Shown here: positions 54,159-63,166 of the stretch, in pieces
How positions within the stretch are numbered: position 1 is the stretch's first letter
Layout: each line of letters opens with the position of its first letter
Assembly (NCBI RefSeq): GCF_018905915.1
Contig: NZ_CP064782.1
Coordinates: forward strand, 3,038,001 to 3,102,000
Length of the DNA: 64,000 nucleotides
From: Azospira inquinata
Lineage (GTDB): Bacteria > Pseudomonadota > Gammaproteobacteria > Burkholderiales > Rhodocyclaceae
Reading direction: 5' to 3'
Notes under the pieces: model-generated
The model's database searches: none
What the model was told of the DNA's origin: nothing
What the model saw: only the letters and a program-made list of their open reading frames with translations
Translations under genes and position numbers: made by a program

Positions 54159-54647
54159 TCAGTGGCTACGGCTGGGGCGGCGGCCTCGGGGCGTGGCGGC
54201 ATCCAGGGACTCTTCCAGGCCTTCCGTGACCTTGGCCGCGGTGTCGCTCAGGCTGGTGACGGTTTCCTGAATCAACTGTACGGCGGGCAGAATTTCCTGG
54301 GGGGTGGCCCGGCTAGCCTTGTCGATGCTGTAGGCCAGATATTCGTTAATGCCGTGGGCCTGGGATTCAAAGGACTGGATCAGTTGTTCCTGGGCGCTGA
54401 TCCAGGTATCCAGCCAATCCTGGGAAAACTGGATGGCGTGGTCCTTGAGGCTTTCCCCCAGGGCATGGGAGAGGTTCGGGGCATTTTCCTGGCTGTGCCG
54501 GGAGAGGTTGGAGAGGCAATCTTCCTGGGCTGACCGCACTACGGTCAGGGCCCGTTCTCCCTGATCCAGAGCCAGATGCACCAGCCCGGCGAAATGGTCG
54601 ATAGCGTTCAGGCTCAGGGTGCCCGCGTTGGGATTGATATAGTACAT
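54159..54647 (-). CDS. phasin-like polyhydroxyalkanoate granule protein
   Basis: A 162-residue helical protein of the phasin type, which coats polyhydroxybutyrate granules. Almost the whole chain is amphipathic helix without membrane segments (SLNAIDHFAGLVHLALDQGERALTVVRSAQED, then SQDWLDTWISAQEQLIQSFESQAHGINEYLAYSIDKASRATPQE), ending in a basic tail (RGRRPSRSH). The ribosome site GGAG sits 8 bases before the ATG. Its neighbours do not include PHA synthase. The family call rests on overall pattern, so other granule or surface-binding roles are possible. Confidence 0.78.
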   Translation of the reverse strand: MYYINPNAGTLSLNAIDHFAGLVHLALDQGERALTVVRSAQEDCLSNLSRHSQENAPNLSHALGESLKDHAIQFSQDWLDTWISAQEQLIQSFESQAHGINEYLAYSIDKASRATPQEILPAVQLIQETVTSLSDTAAKVTEGLEESLDAATPRGRRPSRSH

Positions 54648-54845
54648 GGCTGTGCTCCAAGGGAAGGGGGTAGGGTCTTTTCTACCCCTTCCCCGTTACA
54701 GGGAAATGACGTGGACATGGTGGCTCGGGCGCCCCACTCCGCCCCTTTTTCCTCCCCCTTGAAAACCCGGTGACCGCCTCCACCTGGGGAGGGTAGAAGG
54801 CGTTCCCCGCGCCCGGTTTTCCCCTAGAGAAGCTGGAGGTACACA

Positions 54846-55082
54846 ATGCTGAACCTGGTCTATAACAGCGAATCCTATTCGGTCCTGGCCTATCCGGCCC
54901 AGCAGGGCTATGAACTGCTGGACAAGGAGGGGCAGCGCAGCCTGTTTATTCAGGGCGCCCAGGCGCTTTGCTTCAAGGCCTCCATAGAGGCCGTGGCGAC
55001 GGAAACGCCGGAGGTGGAGACTATTGACGCCTTTCTGGATGATTACTGCGCCGGCAGTGCCCGGCCCATCGTTTATCAATGA
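54846..55082 (+). CDS. DUF3567 family small protein
   Basis: A 78-residue soluble acidic protein typical of betaproteobacteria. The N-terminus MLNLVYNSESYSVLAYPAQQGYELLDKEGQRSLFIQGAQA and the C-terminal ETIDAFLDDYC match DUF3567. Function unknown. GGAGG lies before the ATG. It is divergent from the phasin gene, with 198 bases between them. Confidence 0.88.
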   Translation: MLNLVYNSESYSVLAYPAQQGYELLDKEGQRSLFIQGAQALCFKASIEAVATETPEVETIDAFLDDYCAGSARPIVYQ

Positions 55083-55178
55083 GGCGGTGAGGCCCTCAGG
55101 GCGGCTCCCGGGGGCAGGAAGCTCGTACCCGGGGAGCGCCCTGCCGTTCCGTTCCCGCTGGGGCGGGGGCAAGCCGGT

Positions 55179-55184
55179 TATAAT
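55179..55184 (+). promoter_or_regulatory. -10 box (TATAAT) for the DUF3460 gene
   Basis: A perfect TATAAT 35 bases before the start codon at 55219, giving a predicted transcript start near 55191. The -35 region is weak. Confidence 0.5.
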
Positions 55185-55218
55185 GCCTCCTTCTTTACTG
55201 CTTTCCGGACATAGACCC

Positions 55219-55410
55219 ATGGCGATTTACGAATCCGAACACACCAAGTTCATGCGCGAGCAGCTGGCCCAGCACCCGGAATGGGTGGAAGACCAGCGCC
55301 AGGGCCGGGCCCTGTGGTGGGACAAGGATCTTTCCCCCGCCGAACAGGCCGGTTTTCAGGCGGCCAAGGTGGCCCAGAAATCCTATCCCTACGACGTGAA
55401 CAGCAAGTAA
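55219..55410 (+). CDS. DUF3460 family small protein
   Basis: A 63-residue protein of the DUF3460 family, again typical of betaproteobacteria: MAIYESEHTKFMREQLAQHPEWVEDQRQGRALWWDK, then LSPAEQAGFQAAKVAQKSYPYD. Function unknown, cytosolic. The real start is the ATG at 55219; the frame is open further upstream but a TATAAT box intervenes. It is followed by a clear terminator, so it is probably a single-gene transcript with a strong promoter. Confidence 0.9.
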   Translation: MAIYESEHTKFMREQLAQHPEWVEDQRQGRALWWDKDLSPAEQAGFQAAKVAQKSYPYDVNSK

Positions 55411-55442
55411 TCCCGTTCCCCGCCAGGTCGGGGAGATGGCAA

Positions 55443-55478
55443 AAAAAGGCCGGTTGCCCCTTCGGGTTACCGGCCTTT
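55443..55478 (+). terminator. intrinsic terminator after the DUF3460 gene
   Basis: AAAAGGCCGGT (55443-55453) pairs with ACCGGCCTTTT (55468-55478). It lies between converging genes and can serve both. Confidence 0.88.
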
Positions 55479-55544
55479 TGCATTGGCGGGGGCGGGAACC
55501 CGGGTCGCCACCTCCGGTGCCGACGGGCCCACCCCCTGGAACGG

Positions 55545-58232
55545 TTAGTCTTGCAGGCTGAGAATCACCCGTTTTACGGTGGAATCCTCCGGATGGGGAT
55601 GAACGGCGAAGCCTAAGCTGGTCATGAGTTTGAACATTTTTGCATTGCCCGATAGTACGTCCCCCACCACCGCCCGATAGCCCTTGCTGCGGGCGCAATC
55701 CACGATGGCGGCCATGAGGCGGCGGCCAATACCGTGTTTCTGCCATTGGTCCGAGACCGCCAGGGCGAATTCCACCGTTTCCCCGTCCGGGTTGGAGACG
55801 TAGCGGGCCACCCCGATCTGGACCTCCTTGCCTTCCTTTTCCGTGACGGCCACAAAGGCCATTTCCCGGTCGTAGTCGATCTGGGTAAAGCGTACCAGCA
55901 TGGATTGGGTCAATTCCCGCAGGGTGTCCATGAAGCGGTAGTACTTGCTTTCCTCGGATAGCTGGGCGACGAATTCCTTTTCCATTTCCGCGTCTTCCGG
56001 GCGGATGGGCCGCAGAGTCACGATCTGGCCATCCGGCAGCACCCAGTCGTCGATCAGGTGGGAAGGGTAGGGGTGGATGGCCATGTGGGAATAGCGGTCA
56101 TCCGCCGGGGCCGCGTAGTCGATGACGATACGGGCGTCGGCGGCCACCGCGCCGTTTTCATCCACGATCAGGGGATTGAGGTCCAGTTCCTGAATCCAGG
56201 GCAATTCGCAGACCATCTGGGAAATGCGCAGCAGCACGTCCTCCAAGGCCTGGAGATTGGCCGGGGGCATGTTGCGGTAATTTTCCAGGAGCCGGGCGGC
56301 CCGGGTGGAACGGATCAGGTCCTGGGCCAGATAGCTGTTCAGGGGGGGGAGGGCGATGGCCGTGTCACCGAAAATTTCGCATTCCGCCCCGCCCACTCCC
56401 AGGGTGATAACGGGCCCGAAAATCCGGTCCCGCAGCACCCCCACCTTGAGTTCCCGACCATGGGGTCGGGCCACGAAGGGTTCGATGGAAACCCCGTTGA
56501 TCCGGGCGTCGGGCACGTTGCGGCCGACCGTGTCGATGATGTCGTGATAGGCGTTGCGCACCGCCGCCGCGTTGGCAATGTTGAGGCGCACCCCGCCCAC
56601 CTCGGATTTGCGGGAGAGGTCGGGGGAATCCACCTTCATGGCCAGGGGGAAACCGATCTGTTCCGCCAGGAGCAGGGCTTCCGTGGGGGTGCGGGCCACC
56701 ATGGTCTGGGCCACGGGCACCTTGAAAGCCCGGAGCACGGACTTGGATTCCATTTCGGAGAGCACCTTGCGCCGTTCGGATAGCACCGCCTCGATCAGCA
56801 TCTTGGCCCCTTCCGTCTCGCTCTTGGCCTGACGGGGCGCCGGGTCCGGGGTTTGCAGCAGAAGCTTCTGGTTACGGTAGTAGGTGGAAATGTGGGAGAA
56901 CAGATCCACCGCCGTTTCCGGCATGCGGAAGGCGGGAATGCCCGCCTCCGTGAGTAGGCGGCGGCAGGCCAGGGTGTGTTCTTCCCCCATCCAGCAGGCG
57001 ACGATGGGCTTGGCGCAGGTTTCGCTGGCGCTGATCACCGCCCGGGCCACTTCCTCCGGCTGGGTCATGGCCTGGGGGGTGAGCATGACCAGTAGGCCGT
57101 CGATTTCTTCCGCCTGGGTACAGGCCAGAATGGCGTCCCGGTAACGTTCCGGGGTGGCGTCCCCCACAATATCCACCGGATTGGCGTGGGACCAGTTGGG
57201 GGGCAGCACCCCGTTTAGGGCGGTGACGGTCTGGGGCGCCAGGGTGGCCAGGGGAATGCCCAGCTCCGTGGCCCGATCCGCCGCCATGGCGCCGGGGCCG
57301 CCCCCGTTGGTCATGATCAGCAGCCGGTTGCCGCCGGGACGGAATTTGGAAGCCAGCCCCCGGGCGGCGTAGAACAGCTGGCCGATATTCCGAACCCGTA
57401 CCACTCCGGCCCGTTTGATGGCCGCGTCAAATACGGCGTCCGAGCCGGCGGCTACCCCGGAATGGACCTGGGCGGCGGCGGAACCGGAGGCGTAGCGCCC
57501 GGCCTTGAGCAGAATAATGGGCTTGATGCGGGCCGCCGAGCGGAGGGAACTCATGAAGCGCCGGGCGTTGCGGATGCCTTCCACGTACATCAGGATGTAG
57601 TGGGTGCGGTGGTCATAGACCAGGTAATCCAGAATTTCCCCGAAATCCATGTCACTGGAGCCCCCCAGGGAAATGACCGAGGAAAAGCCCACCCCGTTCA
57701 CCTTGGCCCAGTCCAGGATGGCGGAACAGAGGGCGCCGGACTGGGACACCAAAGCCAGATTGCCCGGATTGGCGGACACCTGGGCGAAGGTGGCGTTGAG
57801 CTTGATGGCGGGACGGATGAGGCCGAGACAGTTGGGGCCCAGGATGCGCACGTTGTAGCTGCGGGCGATTTCCAACATCTTCCGTTCCAGGGCCGCCCCC
57901 GTATGGCCCGCCTCGGCAAAACCGGCGGTAATAACGATGGCGAACTTGACCCCGCTACGCCCGCACTGCTCCACGATTTCCGGTACGCTGCGGGGCTTGG
58001 TGGCGATCACCGCCAGCTCTACCCGAGCACCGATTTCCTCTATGGATTTATAGGCCTGTAAGCCTTGCACCGTTTCGTGCTTGGAGTTAATGGGGTAAAG
58101 GCGTCCCTGGTAGCCCCCTTCCAGGAGATTGCGCAAAATGACGTTACCCACCGACCCTTCCCGGTCGGAGGCGCCGATGACGGCGACGGCTTTGGGCTCG
58201 AAAAGGCTCGTCAGGTAGTGTTGTTCCAGCAT
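55545..58232 (-). CDS. Pat-type protein: ADP-forming acyl-CoA synthetase domains fused to GNAT acetyltransferase
   Basis: An 895-residue protein with the Pat/PatZ (YfiQ) layout. An N-terminal CoA-binding domain (VAVIGASDREGSVGN, 18-32) is followed by succinyl-CoA-ligase-like domains (VIVTAGF-like VITAGFAEAG, ALVSQSGALCSAILDW), an ATP-grasp domain (about 480-715, KVDSPDLSRKSEVGGVRLN, WIQELDLNPLIV), and a C-terminal GNAT domain (about 735-895, with HGIGRRLMAAIVDCARSKGY for acetyl-CoA). Enzymes of this type acetylate lysines of acyl-CoA synthetases and other proteins. The QVHSGVAAGSDAVFDAA segment near 258 holds a His at the place where active synthetases carry the phosphorylated one, so synthetase activity is not excluded. 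AGGTG precedes the ATG. Confidence 0.92.
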   Translation of the reverse strand: MLEQHYLTSLFEPKAVAVIGASDREGSVGNVILRNLLEGGYQGRLYPINSKHETVQGLQAYKSIEEIGARVELAVIATKPRSVPEIVEQCGRSGVKFAIVITAGFAEAGHTGAALERKMLEIARSYNVRILGPNCLGLIRPAIKLNATFAQVSANPGNLALVSQSGALCSAILDWAKVNGVGFSSVISLGGSSDMDFGEILDYLVYDHRTHYILMYVEGIRNARRFMSSLRSAARIKPIILLKAGRYASGSAAAQVHSGVAAGSDAVFDAAIKRAGVVRVRNIGQLFYAARGLASKFRPGGNRLLIMTNGGGPGAMAADRATELGIPLATLAPQTVTALNGVLPPNWSHANPVDIVGDATPERYRDAILACTQAEEIDGLLVMLTPQAMTQPEEVARAVISASETCAKPIVACWMGEEHTLACRRLLTEAGIPAFRMPETAVDLFSHISTYYRNQKLLLQTPDPAPRQAKSETEGAKMLIEAVLSERRKVLSEMESKSVLRAFKVPVAQTMVARTPTEALLLAEQIGFPLAMKVDSPDLSRKSEVGGVRLNIANAAAVRNAYHDIIDTVGRNVPDARINGVSIEPFVARPHGRELKVGVLRDRIFGPVITLGVGGAECEIFGDTAIALPPLNSYLAQDLIRSTRAARLLENYRNMPPANLQALEDVLLRISQMVCELPWIQELDLNPLIVDENGAVAADARIVIDYAAPADDRYSHMAIHPYPSHLIDDWVLPDGQIVTLRPIRPEDAEMEKEFVAQLSEESKYYRFMDTLRELTQSMLVRFTQIDYDREMAFVAVTEKEGKEVQIGVARYVSNPDGETVEFALAVSDQWQKHGIGRRLMAAIVDCARSKGYRAVVGDVLSGNAKMFKLMTSLGFAVHPHPEDSTVKRVILSLQD

Positions 58233-58385
58233 GATTCACCTATGGGTCGGCAGTGGCGAAAGGGTGGCGGCTGGGTGGCCGTCCGCTCCGGTGGGGCCCG
58301 GGTGAAACTCCCCCGGTATTTTTATTGTATGGTGCAGCGCAAAAATTTATCACGCCTCCATCTTTACGTCAGCAGGGGAAAGCAA

Positions 58386-59006
58386 TTGAAGTCTAATGGA
58401 AATTCCGTGTCCGAGGGGGAGAAGGCTAGGCCTACCCCCTTAGGGGAGCCGTCGCCCTGGATCGTCGCCCATGGGAATGATCTGGCGCCCGGCAGCCGGG
58501 TGTTGGATCTGGCCTGTGGTCGGGGGCGCCACGCCCGTTATTTGGCGGCCCGGGGGCTAAGGGTGGTGGCGGCAGATCAAGACCGGGAGGCTTTGGCGAG
58601 CCTGGAAGGTATTCCGGGCATCCAGCCATTCTGGGCGGACCTGGAGGGAGCGCCCTGGCCCTGGGAACGGGACCTCTTTGACGCCCTGGTGGTGAGCCGT
58701 TATCTCCATCGCCCTTTGCTGCCCCATTTAGGCCCCACCCTGAAACCCGGAGGCGTTCTGCTTTACGAAACCTTCATGGTGGGCCAGGAAGCCCTGGGGC
58801 CGCCCCGCCGGGCGGAACACCTACTCCAACCCGGGGAATTGGGGGATTGGGCCCTGTCCGCCGGGCTGGTGGTGGAGGATTTTCAGGAAGGCCCGGTGAC
58901 CGTGGCCGGGCGGCACCAGGTATTGCAGCGCCTCTGCGCCCGGCGGCCCGTATCGGGAGCGGGGGAAGGGCGGGCGCCGACCTTAAAAGGCGGCGCTGGC
59001 GGCTAG
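58386..59006 (+). CDS. class I SAM-dependent methyltransferase
   Basis: A small methyltransferase (206 residues from the chosen start). SAM-binding motif I is VLDLACGRGRHARYLAARG, followed by VVAADQD (motif II), a DALVVSRYLHRPLLPHL motif and LKPGGVLLYETFMVG. It resembles tellurite-resistance TehB-like and related small methyltransferases; substrate unknown. The start is uncertain: TTG at 58386 has AGGGGAAAG upstream, while an ATG at 58329 and a GTG at 58407 are alternatives. It converges with mnmH and its stop overlaps the mnmH stop region (58983-59006). Confidence 0.83.
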   Translation: MKSNGNSVSEGEKARPTPLGEPSPWIVAHGNDLAPGSRVLDLACGRGRHARYLAARGLRVVAADQDREALASLEGIPGIQPFWADLEGAPWPWERDLFDALVVSRYLHRPLLPHLGPTLKPGGVLLYETFMVGQEALGPPRRAEHLLQPGELGDWALSAGLVVEDFQEGPVTVAGRHQVLQRLCARRPVSGAGEGRAPTLKGGAGG

Positions 59007-60044
59007 CAGTTCCCGGGCGGCCCGGGTCAGGGTGGCCCCGTCCAGGTTGTCCAGCACCAGGGGGGCGGCTCCCTTCCCGTTCTCCGGCCCGTAGTGGCGC
59101 AGGGAGCGCTGATAGAGGGGGTCGTAGTGGCGCTGTAGGAGATCGGCTACCAGGGCGGGCCAGTCCCCTGTGGCAATGAGGGACTGCCAGCGCCCCAGCA
59201 CCTCCTTGCCCACCAGTTCCTTGAGCCGTTCCAGGCGGGCCAGCAGGGCCTCCTGGTCTGTAAGGAAATAATCGTAGTCCTCCAGCAGGTAGGCGACCCG
59301 GGCTTCCATGGGCACAGCCACCGGCTGGCGGCGTCCGGCGGCCATGGCAGTGAGGAGGGCAGTGGGCAAGGCCAGGCGACCCACCTTGCGGCTTTCCGCT
59401 TCAACGAATAGAGGTCGGGCTGGGTCCAACGCTTCCAGCTGCTGCCAGAGGGCGGTTTCAAACGCTTTCTGGGAGGGCTGCTGCTGGCCGGGGCAAAGCC
59501 CCAGCACCGAGCCCTTGTGGCAGGCCAGGGCTTCCAGATCCAGAATCTGCCCCCCTTCCCGGGCAATGGCCTGGAGCAACCGGGTTTTGCCGCTGCCCGT
59601 GGGGCCGCTGATGACCTGAAGGGCAAAGCGTCCGGGCAGTTCATCCAGCCCTTCCAGCACCCGGTGCCGATAGGCCTTGTAGCCCCCTTCCAGCTTGCAG
59701 GCTTTCCAGCCCACCTGGCGCAGGATAATTTCCATGGCGCCGCTGCGTTGCCCGCCCCGCCAGCAATACACCAAGGGCCGCCATTCCTTGGGCTTGGCAG
59801 CAAATTGCTGGCGCAGGTGGTGGGCAATATTTACCGCTACCAGGGCGGCCCCCAGCTTACGGGCTTCAAAGGGGGAAACCTGCTTATAAAGGGTGCCCAC
59901 CTCCGCCCGCTGGGCGTCGTCCAGCACCGGGCAGTTGATGGCCCCGGGAATGTGGTCTTCCGCGTATTCACTGGGGGTGCGGACATCGATGATTTCCGCA
60001 AACTGGTCCAGCTGTGCTACGGTCGCCACCCCGTATTGCTGCAT
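58983..60044 (-). CDS. mnmH: tRNA 2-selenouridine synthase
   Basis: A 353-residue enzyme (SelU, YbbB) that uses selenophosphate to turn 2-thiouridine into 2-selenouridine at the wobble base of some tRNAs. An N-terminal rhodanese domain carries the catalytic Cys94 in VYCWRGGQRS, and a P-loop domain has GPTGSGKT at 147-154. AESRKVGRLALP and the C-terminal helices match the family. The start at 60044 is preferred, with GGAAAG upstream. It is divergent from selD, which makes its selenium donor, 92 bases away. The 3' end overlaps the converging methyltransferase by 24 bases. Confidence 0.93.
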   Translation of the reverse strand: MQQYGVATVAQLDQFAEIIDVRTPSEYAEDHIPGAINCPVLDDAQRAEVGTLYKQVSPFEARKLGAALVAVNIAHHLRQQFAAKPKEWRPLVYCWRGGQRSGAMEIILRQVGWKACKLEGGYKAYRHRVLEGLDELPGRFALQVISGPTGSGKTRLLQAIAREGGQILDLEALACHKGSVLGLCPGQQQPSQKAFETALWQQLEALDPARPLFVEAESRKVGRLALPTALLTAMAAGRRQPVAVPMEARVAYLLEDYDYFLTDQEALLARLERLKELVGKEVLGRWQSLIATGDWPALVADLLQRHYDPLYQRSLRHYGPENGKGAAPLVLDNLDGATLTRAARELLAASAAF

Positions 60045-60136
60045 GATAGGGACTTTCCTTAATAATTTTTGAGGCGGGATTCTACCGGCTTCCAAGGGCT
60101 TAAGGTCACTCCGGCCCGTGGGGTCCCGATACGCGT

Positions 60137-61198
60137 ATGTCCGAAACTAATTCATCCGAGGCGATAAAACTTACCGCCTTTTCCCACGGGGGCGGCTGCG
60201 GCTGCAAAATTTCTCCGGCGGTGCTGGAAAAAATCCTGGCCGCCACCCCCAGCGCCCTGATTCCTCCCCAACTGCTGGTGGGCACCGAGTCCTCCGACGA
60301 TGCGGCCGTGTATCAGCTCAACGACGAGCAGGCCATTGTAGCCACCACGGACTTCTTCACCCCCATCGTGGATGACCCCTACGATTTTGGCCGCATCGCC
60401 GCCACCAATGCCCTGTCCGACGTCTACGCCATGGGCGGCCGTCCCCTCTTTGCTCTAGCGGTGGTGGGCATGCCCCTGGATAAGCTGCCTCTGCCTGCCA
60501 TTGAGCGCATTCTTGCCGGCGGCGCCGCCATCTGCCAGGAGGCGGGCATTCCCATCGCCGGAGGCCATTCCATCGACGTGCTGGAGCCCATCTACGGTCT
60601 GGTGGCCCTGGGGGTGGTCCATCCCCGGGAGCTGCGCCGCAATCGGGACGCCCGACCGGGGGATTTGCTCATTCTGGGGAAACCCCTGGGCATCGGCATT
60701 CTTTCTGCGGCCCTGAAAAAGGGGCGGCTGGCGCCGGAGGATTACGCCACCATGGTGGCCCTGACCACCCGGCTCAACCGGGTGGGGCCGGACCTGGCCC
60801 AGATGGAAGGCGTTCATGGTCTGACCGATGTAACCGGCTTTGGCTTTGCCGGCCATTTGCTGGAAATCTGCCGGGGCGCGGGCCTGCGGGCCAAGGTACG
60901 CTTTGCCGATCTGCCCCTTATTCCGGCGGCCGTCGCCCTGGCCCAGGAAGGGCTGGCGACCGGCGCCTCGGGACGTAACTGGGCCGCCTATGGGGCCCAG
61001 GTTCGGGGGGCGGACACTTTGCCGGAGTGGCAGCAGAAGCTGGTTACCGATCCCCAGACCTCGGGCGGCCTGCTGGTCAGCTGCGCCCCCGAGTCCCGGG
61101 ATCAGGTGTTGGCCTGCTTCCACCAGGCCGGTTTCCCGGAAGCCCGGGTGGTGGGCCATCTGGAGGCCGGCAGCGCCGGACTGGATCTGGAACCCTGA
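60137..61198 (+). CDS. selD: selenide, water dikinase (selenophosphate synthetase)
   Basis: A 353-residue enzyme that makes selenophosphate from selenide and ATP. The N-terminal loop GGGCGCK holds Cys21 and Cys23; Cys21 corresponds to the catalytic Cys17 of E. coli, so this is the cysteine form, not a selenocysteine form. AIVATTDFFTPIVDDPYDFGRIAATNALSDVYAMGG is the metal/ATP site and TDVTGFGFAGHL is a later signature. It is divergent from mnmH, which points to tRNA selenation as one use. No selA, selB or selC is in the window, so use for selenoproteins cannot be judged. Confidence 0.95.
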   Translation: MSETNSSEAIKLTAFSHGGGCGCKISPAVLEKILAATPSALIPPQLLVGTESSDDAAVYQLNDEQAIVATTDFFTPIVDDPYDFGRIAATNALSDVYAMGGRPLFALAVVGMPLDKLPLPAIERILAGGAAICQEAGIPIAGGHSIDVLEPIYGLVALGVVHPRELRRNRDARPGDLLILGKPLGIGILSAALKKGRLAPEDYATMVALTTRLNRVGPDLAQMEGVHGLTDVTGFGFAGHLLEICRGAGLRAKVRFADLPLIPAAVALAQEGLATGASGRNWAAYGAQVRGADTLPEWQQKLVTDPQTSGGLLVSCAPESRDQVLACFHQAGFPEARVVGHLEAGSAGLDLEP

Positions 61199-61214
61199 GC
61201 CTGGGGCTCGGGTT

Positions 61215-61856
61215 CTAGCGCCCACCCTTCAGTAGCGGCCCCAGTTTCTGCCACACGTTATCCAGAATGCGGGGCTGGGCCGCGGCCACGGGATGGAGAC
61301 CGTCCGCCTGAAAAAGGGTGGGCTGGTCGGCCATGCCCGCCAGGAGAAAATCCACTAGAGGTAGCTTGAGGCGCCGGGCCAGGGCCGGGTAACTGTGCCG
61401 GAAATCTTCCCCGTAGCTTCCGTAATTGGGGGGCAGGCGCATACCCACCAGCAACACCCGGGCACCCGCCTGGCGGGCCAGGCCCGCCATGGCTTCCAGG
61501 TTATGGTTCATGGCCGCTAGGGGCAGGCCCTGGAGACCGTCGTTAGCCCCCAATTCCAGTATCACCACCGCCGGACGGTGTTCCCCCAGGGCCCGGGGCA
61601 GCCGGGCTAGGCCGCCCGCCGTGGTTTCCCCGGAAATACTGGCATTCACCACCCGGTAATTCAGGTGGGCCTGGGCTAGCCGCTTTTCCAGCAACACGGG
61701 CCAAGCTGCTTCCCGGGGCAAGCCGTAGCCGGCGGAGAGGGAATCTCCGTAGATGAGCACCACGGGCGCCCCGGCGGCGGCCAGCAGGGGCATAATCAGG
61801 CAGAGGCTGCCCAGCCCCAGCCATCGCCAATCCAAACCCAGATATTTTTTCATCAT
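61215..61856 (-). CDS. tesA: periplasmic lysophospholipase/thioesterase TesA-like (SGNH)
   Basis: A 213-residue SGNH hydrolase with a signal sequence (residues 1-28, LGLGSLCLIMPLLAAAGA). Block I is YGDSLSAGYGL (nucleophile Ser39), block III is LELGANDGLQGLPL, and block V is DGLHPVAAAQ (Asp and His). E. coli TesA acts as thioesterase, arylesterase and lysophospholipase in the periplasm. It is divergent from the ybbA-like ABC ATPase with start codons overlapping; an ATG one codon later (61853) is also possible. The same divergent pairing exists in E. coli. Confidence 0.92.
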   Translation of the reverse strand: MMKKYLGLDWRWLGLGSLCLIMPLLAAAGAPVVLIYGDSLSAGYGLPREAAWPVLLEKRLAQAHLNYRVVNASISGETTAGGLARLPRALGEHRPAVVILELGANDGLQGLPLAAMNHNLEAMAGLARQAGARVLLVGMRLPPNYGSYGEDFRHSYPALARRLKLPLVDFLLAGMADQPTLFQADGLHPVAAAQPRILDNVWQKLGPLLKGGR

Positions 61857-62544
61857 GTCCAGTCAATCCTTGTTGGAAGTCCGTGATCTTTGCAAAACCG
61901 TGGGAGATGGGGAAGGGCGTTTGACCATTCTCCAGGATGTGAATTTTGCCATTGACCCCGGGGAAACCGTGGCGGTGGTGGGAGCCTCCGGCTCGGGCAA
62001 GTCTACCCTGCTGGGTCTTCTGGCGGGGCTGGATCAGCCCAGCGGAGGGCAGGTGTGTCTGGACGGCATTTCCCTGGTGGCGCTGGATGAGGATGGCCGG
62101 GCTCGGCTGCGGGGGCGTTTGCTGGGTTTTGTCTTCCAATCTTTCCAGCTGCTTCCCGCTCTGACCGCTTTGGAAAATGTACTGCTCCCCCTGGAACTGT
62201 CCGGGGTGGAAAACGCTGCCGCCCTGGCCCGGGAATGGCTTACCCGGGTGGGGCTGGGGGAGCGTCTGGATCATTACCCCAAGCACCTGTCTGGCGGGGA
62301 ACAGCAGCGGGTGGCCCTGGCCCGGGCCTTTGCCCCGGCGCCTCGCCTGATTCTGGCGGATGAACCCACGGGCAATCTGGATCAGGCCACCGGCGCCCAG
62401 ATCATGGCTCTGATGTTCCGCCTGAATCGGGAGCAGGGCACCACCCTGGTGTTGGTTACCCACGACCCAGCCATGGCGGCCCGCTGCGGGCGCCAGCTAC
62501 GGGTGGCGGAGGGGCGGGTGGAGGCCCTGGAAACGGTGGCTTGA
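61855..62544 (+). CDS. ybbA: ABC transporter ATPase, YbbA/LolD type
   Basis: A 229-residue ATPase of the MacB/LolD group. Walker A is [11 protein letters not shown] (about 42), Q-loop [24 protein letters not shown], signature [14 protein letters not shown], Walker [13 protein letters not shown], and the switch His in LVLVTHD. In E. coli, YbbA works with the permease YbbP encoded next to it. Here the following gene is a TetR regulator on the other strand, so the permease is missing from this locus. The ATG at 61855 shares bases with the tesA start codon on the opposite strand. No ribosome site is visible. Confidence 0.9.
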   Translation: MSSQSLLEVRDLCKTVGDGEGRLTILQDVNFAIDPGETVAVVGASGSGKSTLLGLLAGLDQPSGGQVCLDGISLVALDEDGRARLRGRLLGFVFQSFQLLPALTALENVLLPLELSGVENAAALAREWLTRVGLGERLDHYPKHLSGGEQQRVALARAFAPAPRLILADEPTGNLDQATGAQIMALMFRLNREQGTTLVLVTHDPAMAARCGRQLRVAEGRVEALETVA

Positions 62545-62556
62545 AGGGCGCCGGAC

Positions 62557-63141
62557 CTAGCGGTCCTCGGCCCGCACAATATGGTCCGCGATCCAGGTCC
62601 GCAGGGAAGCGGGGGACGGGTCGAAACGGTCGTAAATCATCAGGCTCTGGCCGAAAACGTAGGCGTAGAGCAACAGGCTGCGGGCCTTGGCTTCCCCTTC
62701 CGGCAGGCCATATTCCTCGAATAGGCGTCGGGCGTTTTCCAGGCGGCAGTTATCCACCTCAGCCACGATGGCCGCCGCATGGGCATCCCGACGGGCCCAC
62801 TCCCGCACCGCCAGTTCAATGGAAACTCCCTTGCGGCTGCGGGCGGCGCTATACACATCGATGACGTGGTAAATCTGGTCCCGCTCTTTGCCCGGCTGGG
62901 CCGTGGTCTGCTTGATGATGTCCCGGATACGCCCGTCTTTCCAGGTGTCCAGCACGGCGGTGAGCAGGTCCTGGCGATCCTTGAAGTGCCAGTAAAAGCT
63001 GCCTTTGGTGACGCCGAACTGCTTGGCTAGCACCTCCACCCGCAGGCCATCCAGACCCTGGTCCGCCAGTACATGGGTAGCCAGCTCGATCCAGTCACGG
63101 CGATCCAGTTGGGAGCGGGTTTTGATGGGGGCGTTTTTCAT
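62557..63141 (-). CDS. TetR-family regulator divergent from etfB
   Basis: A 194-residue TetR/AcrR regulator: helix-turn-helix [44 protein letters not shown], then a helical ligand domain. It stands divergent from etfB, 150 bases from its start, and the gap holds two similar palindromes, so it probably represses itself and the electron-transfer flavoprotein genes. Such regulators often sense fatty acyl-CoAs, since ETF takes electrons from acyl-CoA dehydrogenases; this is inference. It converges with ybbA, 12 bases from its stop. The ribosome site is weak. Confidence 0.88.
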   Translation of the reverse strand: MKNAPIKTRSQLDRRDWIELATHVLADQGLDGLRVEVLAKQFGVTKGSFYWHFKDRQDLLTAVLDTWKDGRIRDIIKQTTAQPGKERDQIYHVIDVYSAARSRKGVSIELAVREWARRDAHAAAIVAEVDNCRLENARRLFEEYGLPEGEAKARSLLLYAYVFGQSLMIYDRFDPSPASLRTWIADHIVRAEDR

Positions 63142-63150
63142 GCGAACTCA

Positions 63151-63156
63151 TTGACA
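63151..63156 (+). promoter_or_regulatory. -35 box (TTGACA) of the likely etfB promoter
   Basis: A perfect TTGACA. At 17 bases spacing the -10 would be TACCGT (63174-63179), inside the first palindrome, so repressor binding would block it. Confidence 0.5.
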
Positions 63157-63166
63157 GGGAATACCC

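Noticed and set aside
60197..60205. Selenocysteine in SelD
   Set aside because: The catalytic position is a TGC cysteine codon, not TGA.
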